Positions 29,001 to 35,564 of a stretch of DNA of 64,000 bases are shown piece by piece. The position numbers and the translations under genes were made by a program. The first letter of the stretch is position 1. The number at the start of each line of letters is the position of its first letter. Location: the NCBI GenBank assembly GCA_029939595.1, contig JAOZSQ010000001.1:310001-374000 (forward strand), in the 5' to 3' direction. The stretch comes from EX4572-165 sp002254885 (GTDB lineage Archaea; Thermoplasmatota; E2; DHVEG-1). The notes below the pieces were generated by a model. It ran no database searches and was not told where the DNA came from. It was given only the letters and a program-made list of their open reading frames with translations.

Positions 29001-29640
29001 TGTTTGGGATAATGATAATCTTGATCCAAAATTAATTGTTTCCAAGTTACAAACGAAGGGAGGAATTGATTGTGTGGGTGAAAGTCTTATTACTGACATG
29101 TTCATCAAGTTCAATTCAAATTGGAATATTGGAGCGTATGGAACCGAGCAAGATTTTGTAATACGAAAAGATACTGATACAAGGTTTAAGTTAGCTGATA
29201 TTAAAAGTGGTGAAGCGGTTGTTGGTACTTCTGTTCAATTTGGTGCTGTTCAATATAATAACTATAGAAAGGAATTGTTACTTACTGGTTCATTTAAGCC
29301 AATAGTTCAAGGAAGTAATCTAAGCAAATCAAATTTTTGTATTAGGATAACAATTGGTGATTTCTTTGGAAATGTTTATGTGATTGGTGGTTCAAATGCA
29401 AAAGTTTGGAATCCAACCATATTTGTGGGTAACTATAAAACACCTGTGAAGAGTAGTGACGGAAATCCATTGGGAGTTGAAAAAAATATAATTCAATATG
29501 AATTTGGATTTGATGATGCCACTGATTCGGGAACAGATTTCAAGTTACAGTTTGTTAAGGGAGTAAGTGAAGAAATATTAGTCTCATTAGATAGTGGTTC
29601 AGTTAATGCGGTTATAGAAGTTACAGAAATGGTATTTTAA
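20044..29640 (+). CDS. Giant fibre/adhesin protein (3198 aa)
   Basis: The N-terminal domain (residues 1-130) is shared with the fibre gene at 10087, followed by the GTKTEISTRDLKVTDN motif seen in other fibres here. Residues about 200-940 hold repeated modules of the type GxxxFW-(D/E)xx...xxW followed by a strand. About 1330-2260 holds longer tandem units: three of about 162 residues (TALPLPSTGLAG, RIDVKHT) and two of 155 residues that are identical over 207 bases of DNA. FW modules return near the C terminus, which ends in a beta domain. It probably forms a very long fibre or tail-surface adhesin. AAAGGAGAA precedes the start; the stop overlaps the next gene's ATG. Confidence 0.72.
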   Translation: MIYVNPKILTANKRLKLVPEGQIVSIDPYQSFKIVNTTISINKFKGQTEFSIFSTPDKIYHLRFSFKGERVNNFKPDMMSFYMVDVETVGYVGSQTEDQMASRYDDMLFGRVKVNADGNISVEEIENKGDVSVEGNFGVEGTKTEISTRDLKVTDNIIELNLGDPGTMSGSDPAGASNRYTGISINRGNLPPYLIQFDENDDFLKSGEEYRLQSIAHREENPKENSLPVWDSLQKKYVTTEQLIWNNDTLSVVLGNIQVNTKDVALIQNRGELVDGSVVFWENDKLIQSSNIKWKNDTLLILKGRVDNVRIAPMIDVPTKGSILFWDGDKTLIQEREANTYIFYDDSKVLHIGGNLKLNQRQVSVKSDGVADGVMPYWKNIADDANKGHYEESNVTWKEVAKTLEIVGDTRIKLNDLAPMSRVAVRDNDLTQGGIAFYNSTNQRYTDNPNTFNWDESGKRLGINQKTPQDDVHVGNADTASHYISIENNQKRWRIGLLGKDLLIKYVVDPLDLSKDEAGFQLIPSDLDANKPGLAKVGGKQIARVADTLYRGGIPYWDDDGDKQFYQNTMLFAWDDSTDSLNVTGHQINKSDWNIGYNKDKSEDLKISFYPNQSSGQVHASIKSMTTGDLEIENQKGSTYIMGSEIVLGQTGRVPQLTVNGDGIQTNKLVVEEYFQIKKDTHTFQVVRVDTGTRFENLDPAHHIKLNNATDVNKILGIFNDNKIWELETGDSGDLLIKRNVVGSKVRVKGEIVVTRPDDMTTFCIPFWKQDLGSNGQYSQSDNLTWKDNTLIAGNAKIIAGVNNDQVATRQDKLQVGGIPFAQVNSTLVDEKVVGTVKYLESPDFVWNVSKTQLEAKNIKLVDRSSGVVERQVAAMKDTFEKGTVPFWDFDNKILIENPSFKWNNIDEKLEIQKHLYVKEKSTLETDVYVGKKYELENLSKVEESKGPILEITKANLGIDSFKDKEFYVDIQSDSLTKEFKLVEIESKEITESSVGHVEIGGIKFNVAGDTGYDSNGYVVEVKNIEPSRQSYLDFGLNIKFEVSEDYIVGQLGDNIAVNVVRHPENVGKKAWMNIGKFKFEADKYGDEGNAFGVRLRDEIIEKKAKIKIGTGSGWELESKLDGDLGNITKVTLKDSDNDAPSVHIRDTNTLVLDFGKDPNTFDKSNFTDNALFKLLGDPSAILARTDLTETYHRTSGGDNSIGEAEAFVEIGSAKFTADAKGADGNDLYVIVKDETATTANKAVKQTGHDLELSFGTGADQNIFKVSELQSLTHFNVAVVPISEIINTIVDDTGSIFGGIRISTKSGTGVVDVKKGTTKSIVQDSISALTISLAGGEYSYTDLSAACAETDYTVTALPLSSTGLAGIYPANGDIGTWRFTGDPKNRIDVKHTVDAVQKASEVYLLVIELDTGKDLSFSELSELKDFNNNSIIGAIPKDTPLQDAEIGTGQIIGGLKFTAPQSTDKLIIVNGDTNSAVETVIEASTDPKRTLTVNLEGGEYSYTDLTAACLVNDYTVTALPLPSTGLAGTHLASGDIGKWRFSGDVKNRIDVKHTTNATQAMTELNLLVVELDSGQDLFSSDLSDLSIFNIEIVGAIPKDTTPQDAEIGTGQIIGDLKFTAPQLTDKLIIVNGDTNSAVETVIAAVNDSTRTLTVNLESGEYSYADLAAVCSANDYTVTALPLPSTGLAGSQFVGADLTLDKWTIASAAGNRVDVKHTADATQAMNELNSLVIEMDSDLFSSEMTGLTAFTIEVIRDIPTNTIPQNATDISGGQIIGNLKFTSATKTLEIVTKARGNTLGLKDGDDTVIFLSLTGDPGIFNLGPGEIDGLTIEGFMSPVSQAERTFDDVAGLVFGSVKIIPTSANDKIEIKQPGTKKVTESKILDIETGNDPIPYGTFTPTSFTITPLPITDALAEMVIGTGVESGGMKITSLETDDRIVINTDGTKGAVQTVENINTPKRDVLTITLDGATDLAYAELSLNEFSVDGIIPAATVQAERTFDDIAGLVFGSVKIIPTATTDKIEIKQPGTKKVAESKILEIETGTNPIAFGDFTPASFTITPLPVTDALAEMVIGLGIESGGMKITSLETDDRIVINTDGTKGAVQTVENINTPKRDVLTITLDGATDLAYAELSLNEFSVDGIIPANTRQTEMAFGDGFGLNIGGINIGQAGDETDRIEIKSGTKNISELKVLIIETGNDPIPYGFISPSFTITPFPLTSVLAEKPIGTGIESEGIKITSPETDDKITIEAGGIKGAVQTISDYRLLIDLGAVDGTYSLTDLQVDYTNAFVEEKDRAFVFAERGITVPTNSYLNIDVPVNVETFADMGYEFTKKTSDPDDYRVLISLLTQSSIKAYGGNYVEFVFRNNNPIPVSYVDPTNAELLADPNVSNYIESEDMPFIVSGTEIVKEAATSNTTDDEAGKYVLGHANVYIQGTAGTKSSVVVNGITFESKFAGKDQDGLKIEIFESENGVVGVTENAGILSIDLGTVGEITHGELTIATSEFTLKTFGSTDAKLTKADINKKQLVVVSEDLGITAIPEGSVIYTKPYNIDIYVGEANITALTDNNFGVNFNAVVNGDKQRINLTVLGTGDALRKPDNLDPPYKMLGVDSDKIGVTENDTRWVKEIVTDQEGKEVRSLEIDMGIAGLETIQHVDGDSSKARIISPEMTLEDLKQLYKDDGGIVFEIDGDSGTKLSVSFVDEIQPLFTGGGFNGISYQSVEEEEKKLLIYLSGGSINKTSLDGKWSGITNFVIVGSGELTQDHLGIYHTLGGLTVSSPTTVDFPVGISEVTCAAGSHRFGYKVKTDNVSKLALYPVFSNDIRAFTIQKLRLLEKGYFEVGNKLIVGVDGNVGVVCRTPQTTMQLGEGGNDNLFITIDGKEKWIFGVNKIEGNFLLMRDEKKRIELDKHNIALRVFGDAATGTPGKLMMYDYDDLAAGLILDIDKVSGKLNGKNILSRPDKLANGSIAFWDDSLSNAGQYQGSDKFVWDNDNLDPKLIVSKLQTKGGIDCVGESLITDMFIKFNSNWNIGAYGTEQDFVIRKDTDTRFKLADIKSGEAVVGTSVQFGAVQYNNYRKELLLTGSFKPIVQGSNLSKSNFCIRITIGDFFGNVYVIGGSNAKVWNPTIFVGNYKTPVKSSDGNPLGVEKNIIQYEFGFDDATDSGTDFKLQFVKGVSEEILVSLDSGSVNAVIEVTEMVF
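24049..25500 (+). repeat. Three tandem in-frame units of about 485 bp in the giant fibre gene
   Basis: Landmark TATTCATAT (protein EYSYTDL or EYSYADL) occurs at 24055, 24541 and 25024. Each is followed by TALPLPSTGLAG-type and RIDVKHT-type segments. Protein similarity is high but DNA has diverged, so this is an older expansion than the 465-bp repeat further on. Confidence 0.8.
25564..26493 (+). repeat. Two 465-bp tandem repeats, 207 bp of them identical
   Basis: Unit 1 begins at 25564 and unit 2 at 26029. Bases 25810-26016 and 26275-26481 read identically by eye. The spacing is a multiple of three, so the frame is kept. Such identity in an otherwise diverged repeat region points to recent duplication or gene conversion. 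Confidence 0.85.
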
Positions 29641-30122
29641 TGAATGATAATATTAACACAAGTAAAGCAACTAATTATGTTTTTAAAATAGGCCATCCGA
29701 GGTTAGAAAAGGTTGAATTTTATTGCCAACGGGCTTCTATTCCTGGGTTGCAATTGGGTAGTATGGAGCAACCTTGGCAAAGTGGAATGATGGCAATGCC
29801 TGGAGATAGTCTCACTTTTGGTGAGTTATCTCTTACCATTTTATTAGATGAGGATTTGAAATCGTTTAGAGAGTTGTATGCTTATATAATGGAACGTAAA
29901 GATCCTCATGCAAATACTTACAATCCTCAAGATACTGTACAATCCTATCTATTTGTCACAACCAATAAAAATAATATCCGATTCAAGTTCACTTTTTATA
30001 ATTGTTGGGTATCTGATATTGGTGGTTTGGAATTTGGTGTGGAATCGGAAGATGTGCAAACGATGGATGTCACACTCAAGATGGATTACTATAGATTTGA
30101 AGAGATAAAAGTTAAACAATGA
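29640..30122 (+). CDS. gp19-like tail tube family protein (third copy)
   Basis: The 160-residue protein has the tube-fold signature: YVFKIGHPRLEKVEFYCQRA, a SIPGLQLGSMEQPWQSG loop, PGDSLTFGELSLTILLDEDL, and a C-terminal strand pair VWNLEFGVES-type region ending VTLKMDYYRFEEIKV. It is more like tube-end or baseplate-cap members than the two tube copies at 1.5-2.7 kb. In T4-like phages such relatives start or end the tail tube. Its ATG overlaps the stop of the giant fibre and its end overlaps the next gene. Confidence 0.7.
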   Translation: MNDNINTSKATNYVFKIGHPRLEKVEFYCQRASIPGLQLGSMEQPWQSGMMAMPGDSLTFGELSLTILLDEDLKSFRELYAYIMERKDPHANTYNPQDTVQSYLFVTTNKNNIRFKFTFYNCWVSDIGGLEFGVESEDVQTMDVTLKMDYYRFEEIKVKQ

Positions 30123-30640
30123 GATTTAAACAATTTTTGGAAGAAAATAAGAAAGGAATGGAATTTTGGCGTGTAGGTGGTCTCTCTGCTGTAAAACAAT
30201 CCAAGAATGCTAAACAGAGCAGTTTTCATGCTTCTCCTGAGAAATCTGGTTTATATGCTTTTCCAGCCGGTTATTATGAACCATTTTTAGTAATGTGGTC
30301 AAAAAGAAATAAGGCGGAAATGGAAAAAGGTCAAGGAATTAGAAAGTTCCATTATAATGGTCAAATATGGGCGCATTTTGACGCAGGAACGAAAACGATT
30401 GATTCAAAGGGGTCTTGGTATAGGATGGAAATGGAAGACTATATGAGGGCATTAAAGAGGCATTTACATGGTGCTAGGAAATCGTTGTCAAAAATGACTG
30501 GAGATATTTGGCAACCGGACAAAAATAAAGGTCCTGGTATTAAAGATCCATATAAACGGGGATTATCAACTATTACAACCTATTCCAAAGATGATATGGA
30601 AGTATTTATCCCGAAGAAAGGAGCAGCGCACGTAAAATGA
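30119..30640 (+). CDS. Leader-bearing protein, probable internal virion protein (173 aa)
   Basis: It begins MRFKQFLEENKKG, a short basic-hydrophobic leader ending F-L-E-E. This resembles the T4 capsid-targeting sequence (for example MKTYQEFIAEA), which is cut after (L/I)-x-E by gp21. The body has FWRVGGLSAVK, SSFHASPEKSGLYAFPAGYY and FHYNGQIWAHFD. An ADP-ribosyltransferase-like fold is conceivable from the early Arg and the H-x-S-P region, but no catalytic glutamate motif is clear. Starts and stops overlap on both sides (ATGA), so four leader-bearing genes form one operon. Function is unknown. Confidence 0.55.
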   Translation: MRFKQFLEENKKGMEFWRVGGLSAVKQSKNAKQSSFHASPEKSGLYAFPAGYYEPFLVMWSKRNKAEMEKGQGIRKFHYNGQIWAHFDAGTKTIDSKGSWYRMEMEDYMRALKRHLHGARKSLSKMTGDIWQPDKNKGPGIKDPYKRGLSTITTYSKDDMEVFIPKKGAAHVK

Positions 30641-31878
30641 AAGGATTCAAACAATTTTTAATAGAAAAGTTGCTTAACGAGGGTTTAGGTAAGGTTAAGA
30701 AGCAGTATCACAGAACAGGGCGGTTGAGTGATGAAGGATTTGAAATGGTAGCAGATTTTGCCAGAATAAGTGCTTATGGTATTCTTCGTCTCAATTTGGA
30801 ATTATATGCTGAATGGTTTGCTAATTTTTATATTAAAAACGAACAATATTTAAAAAATAGTGAAGCCGATTTTGTTGGACATGTTAAAGAGCTTGTTTAT
30901 AGTTACCATAAATTAAAGGTGAGAGGAGGTAGGCTACAGAATTTACCAACGAAGACGAGAGGTAATCCACTAACTTATTTGAAGGGGTTCGTAGAGGATG
31001 AACAAGAGAAGTTCTATAATAATATCAAACCAACTATTTATCCTCAAATAAAGGAAAGAAAGGATTATTATTATTTGAGGAAAGGACCGATTGAAGTATT
31101 TGATCTTGTTACTCATGATGCAGCTAGGGCTATTGGGAGAGGAACAAAGTGGTGTATATCAGCAACCGATCCTGGAGATTGGAATTCATACGTTAAACAG
31201 AGGTCAATATTTAGAGTTATCATAGATCATCGGGAAACGAGTAATAGTCGTTCTCGCAAGGTAGCAGTTGAATATCAAAATAATAAGCCAGTAACTTTTT
31301 GGGCTAAAGATGATGATGAACTTACTACTGGAAGAGAATGGTATAAAACTTTGGGTTTATCAAGTAAAGATCTTATGGATTTTGATTCTGAGGGTAGTTA
31401 CATTGAATATGCCAGAAAAACATATAATATTTTAATAGAGTTAAAGCCAAAAATAGAAAAACTTATGGTTGGTGGTTATGATAAGTGGAAAAATAAATAT
31501 ATTAAAAAATTAAAAAGAGATGAGGGAAGATTAATAGATGCCAATCTTCGTGGGTTGGATACAAATACATTAATTAAGGATTTTTTTAGTAAATCTTATA
31601 CTGATGATGAATTTAATGATTTTGTAGAGCTTATATATGAACGGAAGCCGCCTAAGTTATTAGTAAGTGTAATAACTGGACATGAAGATGGTGAAGAGTA
31701 TACGTCTCTTACTTATCGTGATGGTTTATATCCTGGAGATTATGCTTTTTATGAAAATGTGGATATTACTGATTATGTGGGTTGGATTGATGACAATCTT
31801 GATATAAACATACATACGACATTTAGAGAATATTTTGAAGATGGAAAAGGTGCTCTTCCCAAACCACCAGGAGCTTAA
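30637..31878 (+). CDS. Leader-bearing TKWC-motif protein (413 aa), paralogue of next gene
   Basis: The leader MKGFKQFLIEKLLNEG is almost the same as in the next gene and offers two protease-like sites (FLIE and LLNE). The central part (about residues 145-230) holds LRKGPIEVFDL, AIGRGTKWCISATDPGDWNS and FRVIIDHRE. A G-x-GTKWC motif followed by a strand (V-I-I-D) is known from other phage proteins whose function has not been assigned to my knowledge. Size, leader and place suggest an internal head protein carried with DNA. Confidence 0.58.
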   Translation: MKGFKQFLIEKLLNEGLGKVKKQYHRTGRLSDEGFEMVADFARISAYGILRLNLELYAEWFANFYIKNEQYLKNSEADFVGHVKELVYSYHKLKVRGGRLQNLPTKTRGNPLTYLKGFVEDEQEKFYNNIKPTIYPQIKERKDYYYLRKGPIEVFDLVTHDAARAIGRGTKWCISATDPGDWNSYVKQRSIFRVIIDHRETSNSRSRKVAVEYQNNKPVTFWAKDDDELTTGREWYKTLGLSSKDLMDFDSEGSYIEYARKTYNILIELKPKIEKLMVGGYDKWKNKYIKKLKRDEGRLIDANLRGLDTNTLIKDFFSKSYTDDEFNDFVELIYERKPPKLLVSVITGHEDGEEYTSLTYRDGLYPGDYAFYENVDITDYVGWIDDNLDINIHTTFREYFEDGKGALPKPPGA

Positions 31879-33162
31879 ATGAAAAGATTCAAACAATTTT
31901 TAATAGAAAAAGTGCTGAACGAGGGTTTAGCGAAAATTAGAAAGCAGTATCATCTAACAAAGCGGATAGATGATTATGGAATGAGTTTTGTTTCTATTGC
32001 TATGGGAATGAATTATCATTTGTCTTTGGGGGAAATGGAACCTTATGGTGATTGGTTAGCCAATTTTTATATTAAGAATAAGGAATTTTTAAATAAACAT
32101 AATTCCACAGACGATCTTAGTGATCAAGCGAAAAAAATAGGCGAATTAGCTAGTAGACATATTAAACTGAAGAAGAGGGGAGCAAAACCAGCCAATTTAC
32201 CAGCCAAAACTAGAGGAAGGAATCCTTTGGGTTATTTGGATGAATTTATAGAAGGTTTAGAAAATAAGTTTTATGCCAGTATAAAGTCAACGGATTATCC
32301 AGAAATAAAGGGAGGAGAGGATTATCTTTATTTGAGAAAGGGTCCAATTGAAGTATTTAGTCTTCTTAATAATAGAGCAGCCAGGACGATTGGGAAAGGT
32401 ACGAGATGGTGTATTTCTGAAACTGATCCTGGAAATTGGGATGAATATATTAAAGATGGGTTTAAGTTTAGAGTAATTATAGATCATCGGGAAATGAGTA
32501 ATAGTGATTATCGCAAGGTGGCGGTTACTTATGATGGAAACCAACCAGAAACCTTTTATAGTAGAGATGATAGTGAATTGGGTGAAAGAGGAAAGCGTTG
32601 GTATAAGAGTTTGGGTTTAACCAGAAACGATCTTCCAAGTTTCAAAGCTGAAACATCTTATGGAGCAACAGCAAGGGAAATACATTTTAATATGTTAATG
32701 TTGAAATCCGAAGTGAATAGGCTTATTAAATTTAGTTATAATAATTGGGAAGTTAAGATTGAGAGATGGTTAGAAAATGATGAAAACAATAAGGAAGTTG
32801 AAGCACAATATGAGAAAGATCCTGAGAAAAAGAAAAAATTAGAAGATGAATCTAAAGAAGCGAGAGTCATTTTGGATAAAATGGGTAATGAGAAAGAATT
32901 TATCAAGTTAGTAAAGAAGAAATTTAATGAATCGCCTCCTGAACTTATAGTAAATGTGTTTAAGTATAACAGGAAAGATTATGTTCTTAAAATTTATGAT
33001 CATGAGGAGGCGGATAAAAAAACATTTGAGAAAAAACTTAATATTACTGATTATGTGACTTGGATGTATGCTGCTGAAGTTGATGAGAGTATACCTCAAG
33101 TGCTTAAAGATTATTATACGGGCAAAACAGATACACTTCCTAAACCACCAGGAGCCGAATGA
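31879..33162 (+). CDS. Leader-bearing TKWC-motif protein (427 aa)
   Basis: A tandem paralogue of the preceding gene, starting on the next base after its stop. It shares the leader (MKRFKQFLIEKVLNEGL), LRKGPIEVFSL, IGKGTRWCISETDPGNW and FRVIIDHREMSNSDYRKVAV. The C-terminal third is more charged (about residues 295-340) and differs more. Both copies end in KPPGA. They differ enough to look long-established, so each may have its own target. The role is unknown; internal virion protein by leader. Confidence 0.58.
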   Translation: MKRFKQFLIEKVLNEGLAKIRKQYHLTKRIDDYGMSFVSIAMGMNYHLSLGEMEPYGDWLANFYIKNKEFLNKHNSTDDLSDQAKKIGELASRHIKLKKRGAKPANLPAKTRGRNPLGYLDEFIEGLENKFYASIKSTDYPEIKGGEDYLYLRKGPIEVFSLLNNRAARTIGKGTRWCISETDPGNWDEYIKDGFKFRVIIDHREMSNSDYRKVAVTYDGNQPETFYSRDDSELGERGKRWYKSLGLTRNDLPSFKAETSYGATAREIHFNMLMLKSEVNRLIKFSYNNWEVKIERWLENDENNKEVEAQYEKDPEKKKKLEDESKEARVILDKMGNEKEFIKLVKKKFNESPPELIVNVFKYNRKDYVLKIYDHEEADKKTFEKKLNITDYVTWMYAAEVDESIPQVLKDYYTGKTDTLPKPPGAE

Positions 33163-33797
33163 GATTTAAAAAATTTATAATAAGAACCAAAAGTTATCTT
33201 ATAGAGAAGTCATTCAAACAGATTGATGCGAGTGATATTATAACTAGGGATTTCGTGGATGCAGTCTATACTTCGGATGAAAATGATAGTTTTTATAAAG
33301 TTCATTGGAATATAGAACAAGGTAAAGAAGATGAATACGAAGATATACCAAAAGAGGAAGAGAAAGAATATAAAGAATGGTTGTATGGCCAATTGGAAGA
33401 TAGACAATGGGATGTTGAATGTGATTTGGGGGATATAATAAAAAATGGAAAAGTAATGCTTTACCGAGTTATGACAGTCCGAAGAGATTGGGTGGATCAT
33501 TTAAAGAAGTAAGGCTCTCATCTAGGCATATATTGGAGTTATGATGAAGATGCGGCAGAGGCGCATTGGGGCGATTTTTCAAAGAAAAAGATGACGGTAA
33601 CTGTTGTTTCAGAAATCAAAGAGAAGTATGTGGATTGGATTGATACTTACAGATTGAATATGGATACGTCACTAGGCGATATGGAGAAAGAGATTCGGTT
33701 GTTTAAAGGTACTCCTTTGAAGATAATAAGGATTTATGATGATAAAGGAAACGATTTAGATTTGACACCTATTAAGGGCAAGACATTTAAAGCATAA
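33159..33797 (+). pseudogene. ADP-ribosyltransferase-like gene interrupted by in-frame TAA
   Basis: The frame opens MRFKKFIIRTKSYLIEK (leader-like, ending L-I-E) and has KVMLYRVMTVRRDWVDHL before a TAA at 33510-33512. The same frame continues without a stop to 33797: HLGIYWSYDEDAAEAHWG, then MEKEIRLFKGTPLKIIRI. An early Arg strand, a W-S-x-D-E-x-A segment and a late E-x-E followed by a G-T-P strand match the order of arginine-type mono-ADP-ribosyltransferases. T4 packs such an enzyme (Alt) in its head. The TAA would remove the E-x-E part. It may be a broken gene, a read-through product, a sequencing error, or two chains (an internal ATG exists at 33591). Confidence 0.6.
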
Positions 33798-33800
33798 ATA
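33793..33800 (+). promoter_or_regulatory. Near-consensus late promoter motif CATAAATA
   Basis: One mismatch from TATAAATA, about 31 bases before the ATG of the next fibre gene and overlapping the stop of the interrupted gene. It is a weak call, supported only by position. Confidence 0.35.
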
Positions 33801-33830
33801 TAAGTAGTTATATTAAATAGAAGGTAAATT

Positions 33831-35564
33831 ATGGCAGAAATACAATGGAGCAAAGAAAATTTTAGACTGTTAATGGATAATGTAAGAGAGATCCGAGGCA
33901 TTTTAGATAAATTGGGTCTCCCTGAAGGTGGTATGACTATCACCGGAGCGATAGAAGATGCTGCATTGAAATTGATAGGCGGTGCCCCTGAAACATTAGA
34001 TAGTTTGCAAGAAATTGTAGATGTTTTTGATGATTTAAAAACTAGAGAAGGAACAGCAGTTGGTCCAGAACAATTCGGATTGGAAGTAGCAAATCAACTT
34101 AAAGATTTGTATACCATCAAAGCTACTATAGTTTATGTGGATGCATTGGATAATAAATTAAGTAATAGCAAGGTTGATTATGATGAATATGCTAAAAAGT
34201 ATCTTGAAATAGAAGAAGAGGTTGAAGATGCTAGAAGGGTGGCTAATCTTAAAACAACTCAAGAACAAGTTCAAGATATAGTTCTTCAATCCATAGCCAT
34301 GTTTTCTGGTGAAAATATTGTTGTAGATTATACTCGTAAGATTCAATTTAAAGATTCTGGAAATATAGCAAGGGATATCATGTTTCGTGTTGGTTCCAGG
34401 ATAATTATTAAAAATGAGTTAGAAGCCATTCAAATACAAGCAAATAAATTTGAACTTACTGATCCGGCTGTAAATTTTAGTGTTGATGAAAATAAAAATC
34501 TTATATTAACCGATGCTAATGCATCTGTTTCTCTTAAAAATTTAAAAATTCATAATCATCTACCGGTTGAGGTGGGTCTTGGTAACGTGTTAAATCAGGT
34601 TCAGATGGTTGGTGCGAACAACTTTTCAGAGTTGACTAACCTTGAGACAGCAAGAACAACCTTGGGATTAGGTAGTTCCGCAACGAAAAATGTGGGTACG
34701 AATGCGGATAATGTGTCAGCAGGGAACCATTTACATGCTCATTTTACACAAATAAACAATCCTCATTCTATAACAAAGGCACAGGTTGGTCTGGATATCA
34801 ATGATGATCCTACATTTGCTAATTTAAATTTAAGTGGAAATTTGGTTATTGATGGGAATTTTATTGTGAAGGGTGAAACCTCTTTCATTGATTCTACCAC
34901 TATCCAAATGGAAGATAAAAATATAGAACTCGGTAAGGTGGAAACTCCAACTGATGAAACAGCTAATGGTGGTGGTATTACTCTATTAGGTGCAACAAAC
35001 AAGACTATTGAATGGAGTTTAGCGAACCAGAATTGGGTATCAAACCAGAATTGGGATCTTGCCACTGGAAAAGCATACAAAATAGGTAATAGATTGGCTT
35101 TAAATGATAGTAGTCTTTGTTTATATGATGGTTCAGGATTGGTTGGAAGTATAGAAGGAAATGGCGGATTAGATATGATTGTTCCAACTGGTAACATTCA
35201 ATTTTATGTGGGTGGAACGGCGGATACAGATGAAGTTATGCGAATAGAACCAAATGCTGTAACCATTTATGGTGATATGATTCAGCGTTGGGATGAAGTA
35301 CATGCCGATTATGTTTTTGATCCAAAGTATAAGTTGGAGTCAGTAGAAGAACATGCAGCTTATATGTGGGAAAATAGGCATTTAAAGGCGATTCCTCCAC
35401 AGATGAAAGATTTGGATGGTAATGAGACAGTGAATTGGACTGAACGAAATAGAGGTATTGTAGAAGAACTTGAGAAGGCACATATCTACATAGAAAGATT
35501 AAACAATGTAAATAAGAGTTTAAAAAATAGAATATTAAAGTTAGAGGAAAAGTATGGCGGATAA
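33831..35564 (+). CDS. Tail fibre protein with C-terminal chaperone-like region (577 aa)
   Basis: The middle carries AGNHLHAHFTQINNPHSITK (an HxH fibre motif) and FIVKGETSFIDSTTIQMEDK, the KGET motif shared by the other fibres. The end (about 490-577) has ADYVFDPKYKLESVEEHAAY, NRHLKAIPP and a coiled coil EELEKAHIYIERLNNVNK, the layout of C-terminal trimerisation/chaperone tails of phage fibres. I see no Ser-Lys self-cleavage pair with confidence. Near residues 37-60 a GAPETLDSLQEIVDVFDDL segment also occurs as repeats in the next gene. The stop lies 11 bases past the next start. Confidence 0.7.
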   Translation: MAEIQWSKENFRLLMDNVREIRGILDKLGLPEGGMTITGAIEDAALKLIGGAPETLDSLQEIVDVFDDLKTREGTAVGPEQFGLEVANQLKDLYTIKATIVYVDALDNKLSNSKVDYDEYAKKYLEIEEEVEDARRVANLKTTQEQVQDIVLQSIAMFSGENIVVDYTRKIQFKDSGNIARDIMFRVGSRIIIKNELEAIQIQANKFELTDPAVNFSVDENKNLILTDANASVSLKNLKIHNHLPVEVGLGNVLNQVQMVGANNFSELTNLETARTTLGLGSSATKNVGTNADNVSAGNHLHAHFTQINNPHSITKAQVGLDINDDPTFANLNLSGNLVIDGNFIVKGETSFIDSTTIQMEDKNIELGKVETPTDETANGGGITLLGATNKTIEWSLANQNWVSNQNWDLATGKAYKIGNRLALNDSSLCLYDGSGLVGSIEGNGGLDMIVPTGNIQFYVGGTADTDEVMRIEPNAVTIYGDMIQRWDEVHADYVFDPKYKLESVEEHAAYMWENRHLKAIPPQMKDLDGNETVNWTERNRGIVEELEKAHIYIERLNNVNKSLKNRILKLEEKYGG

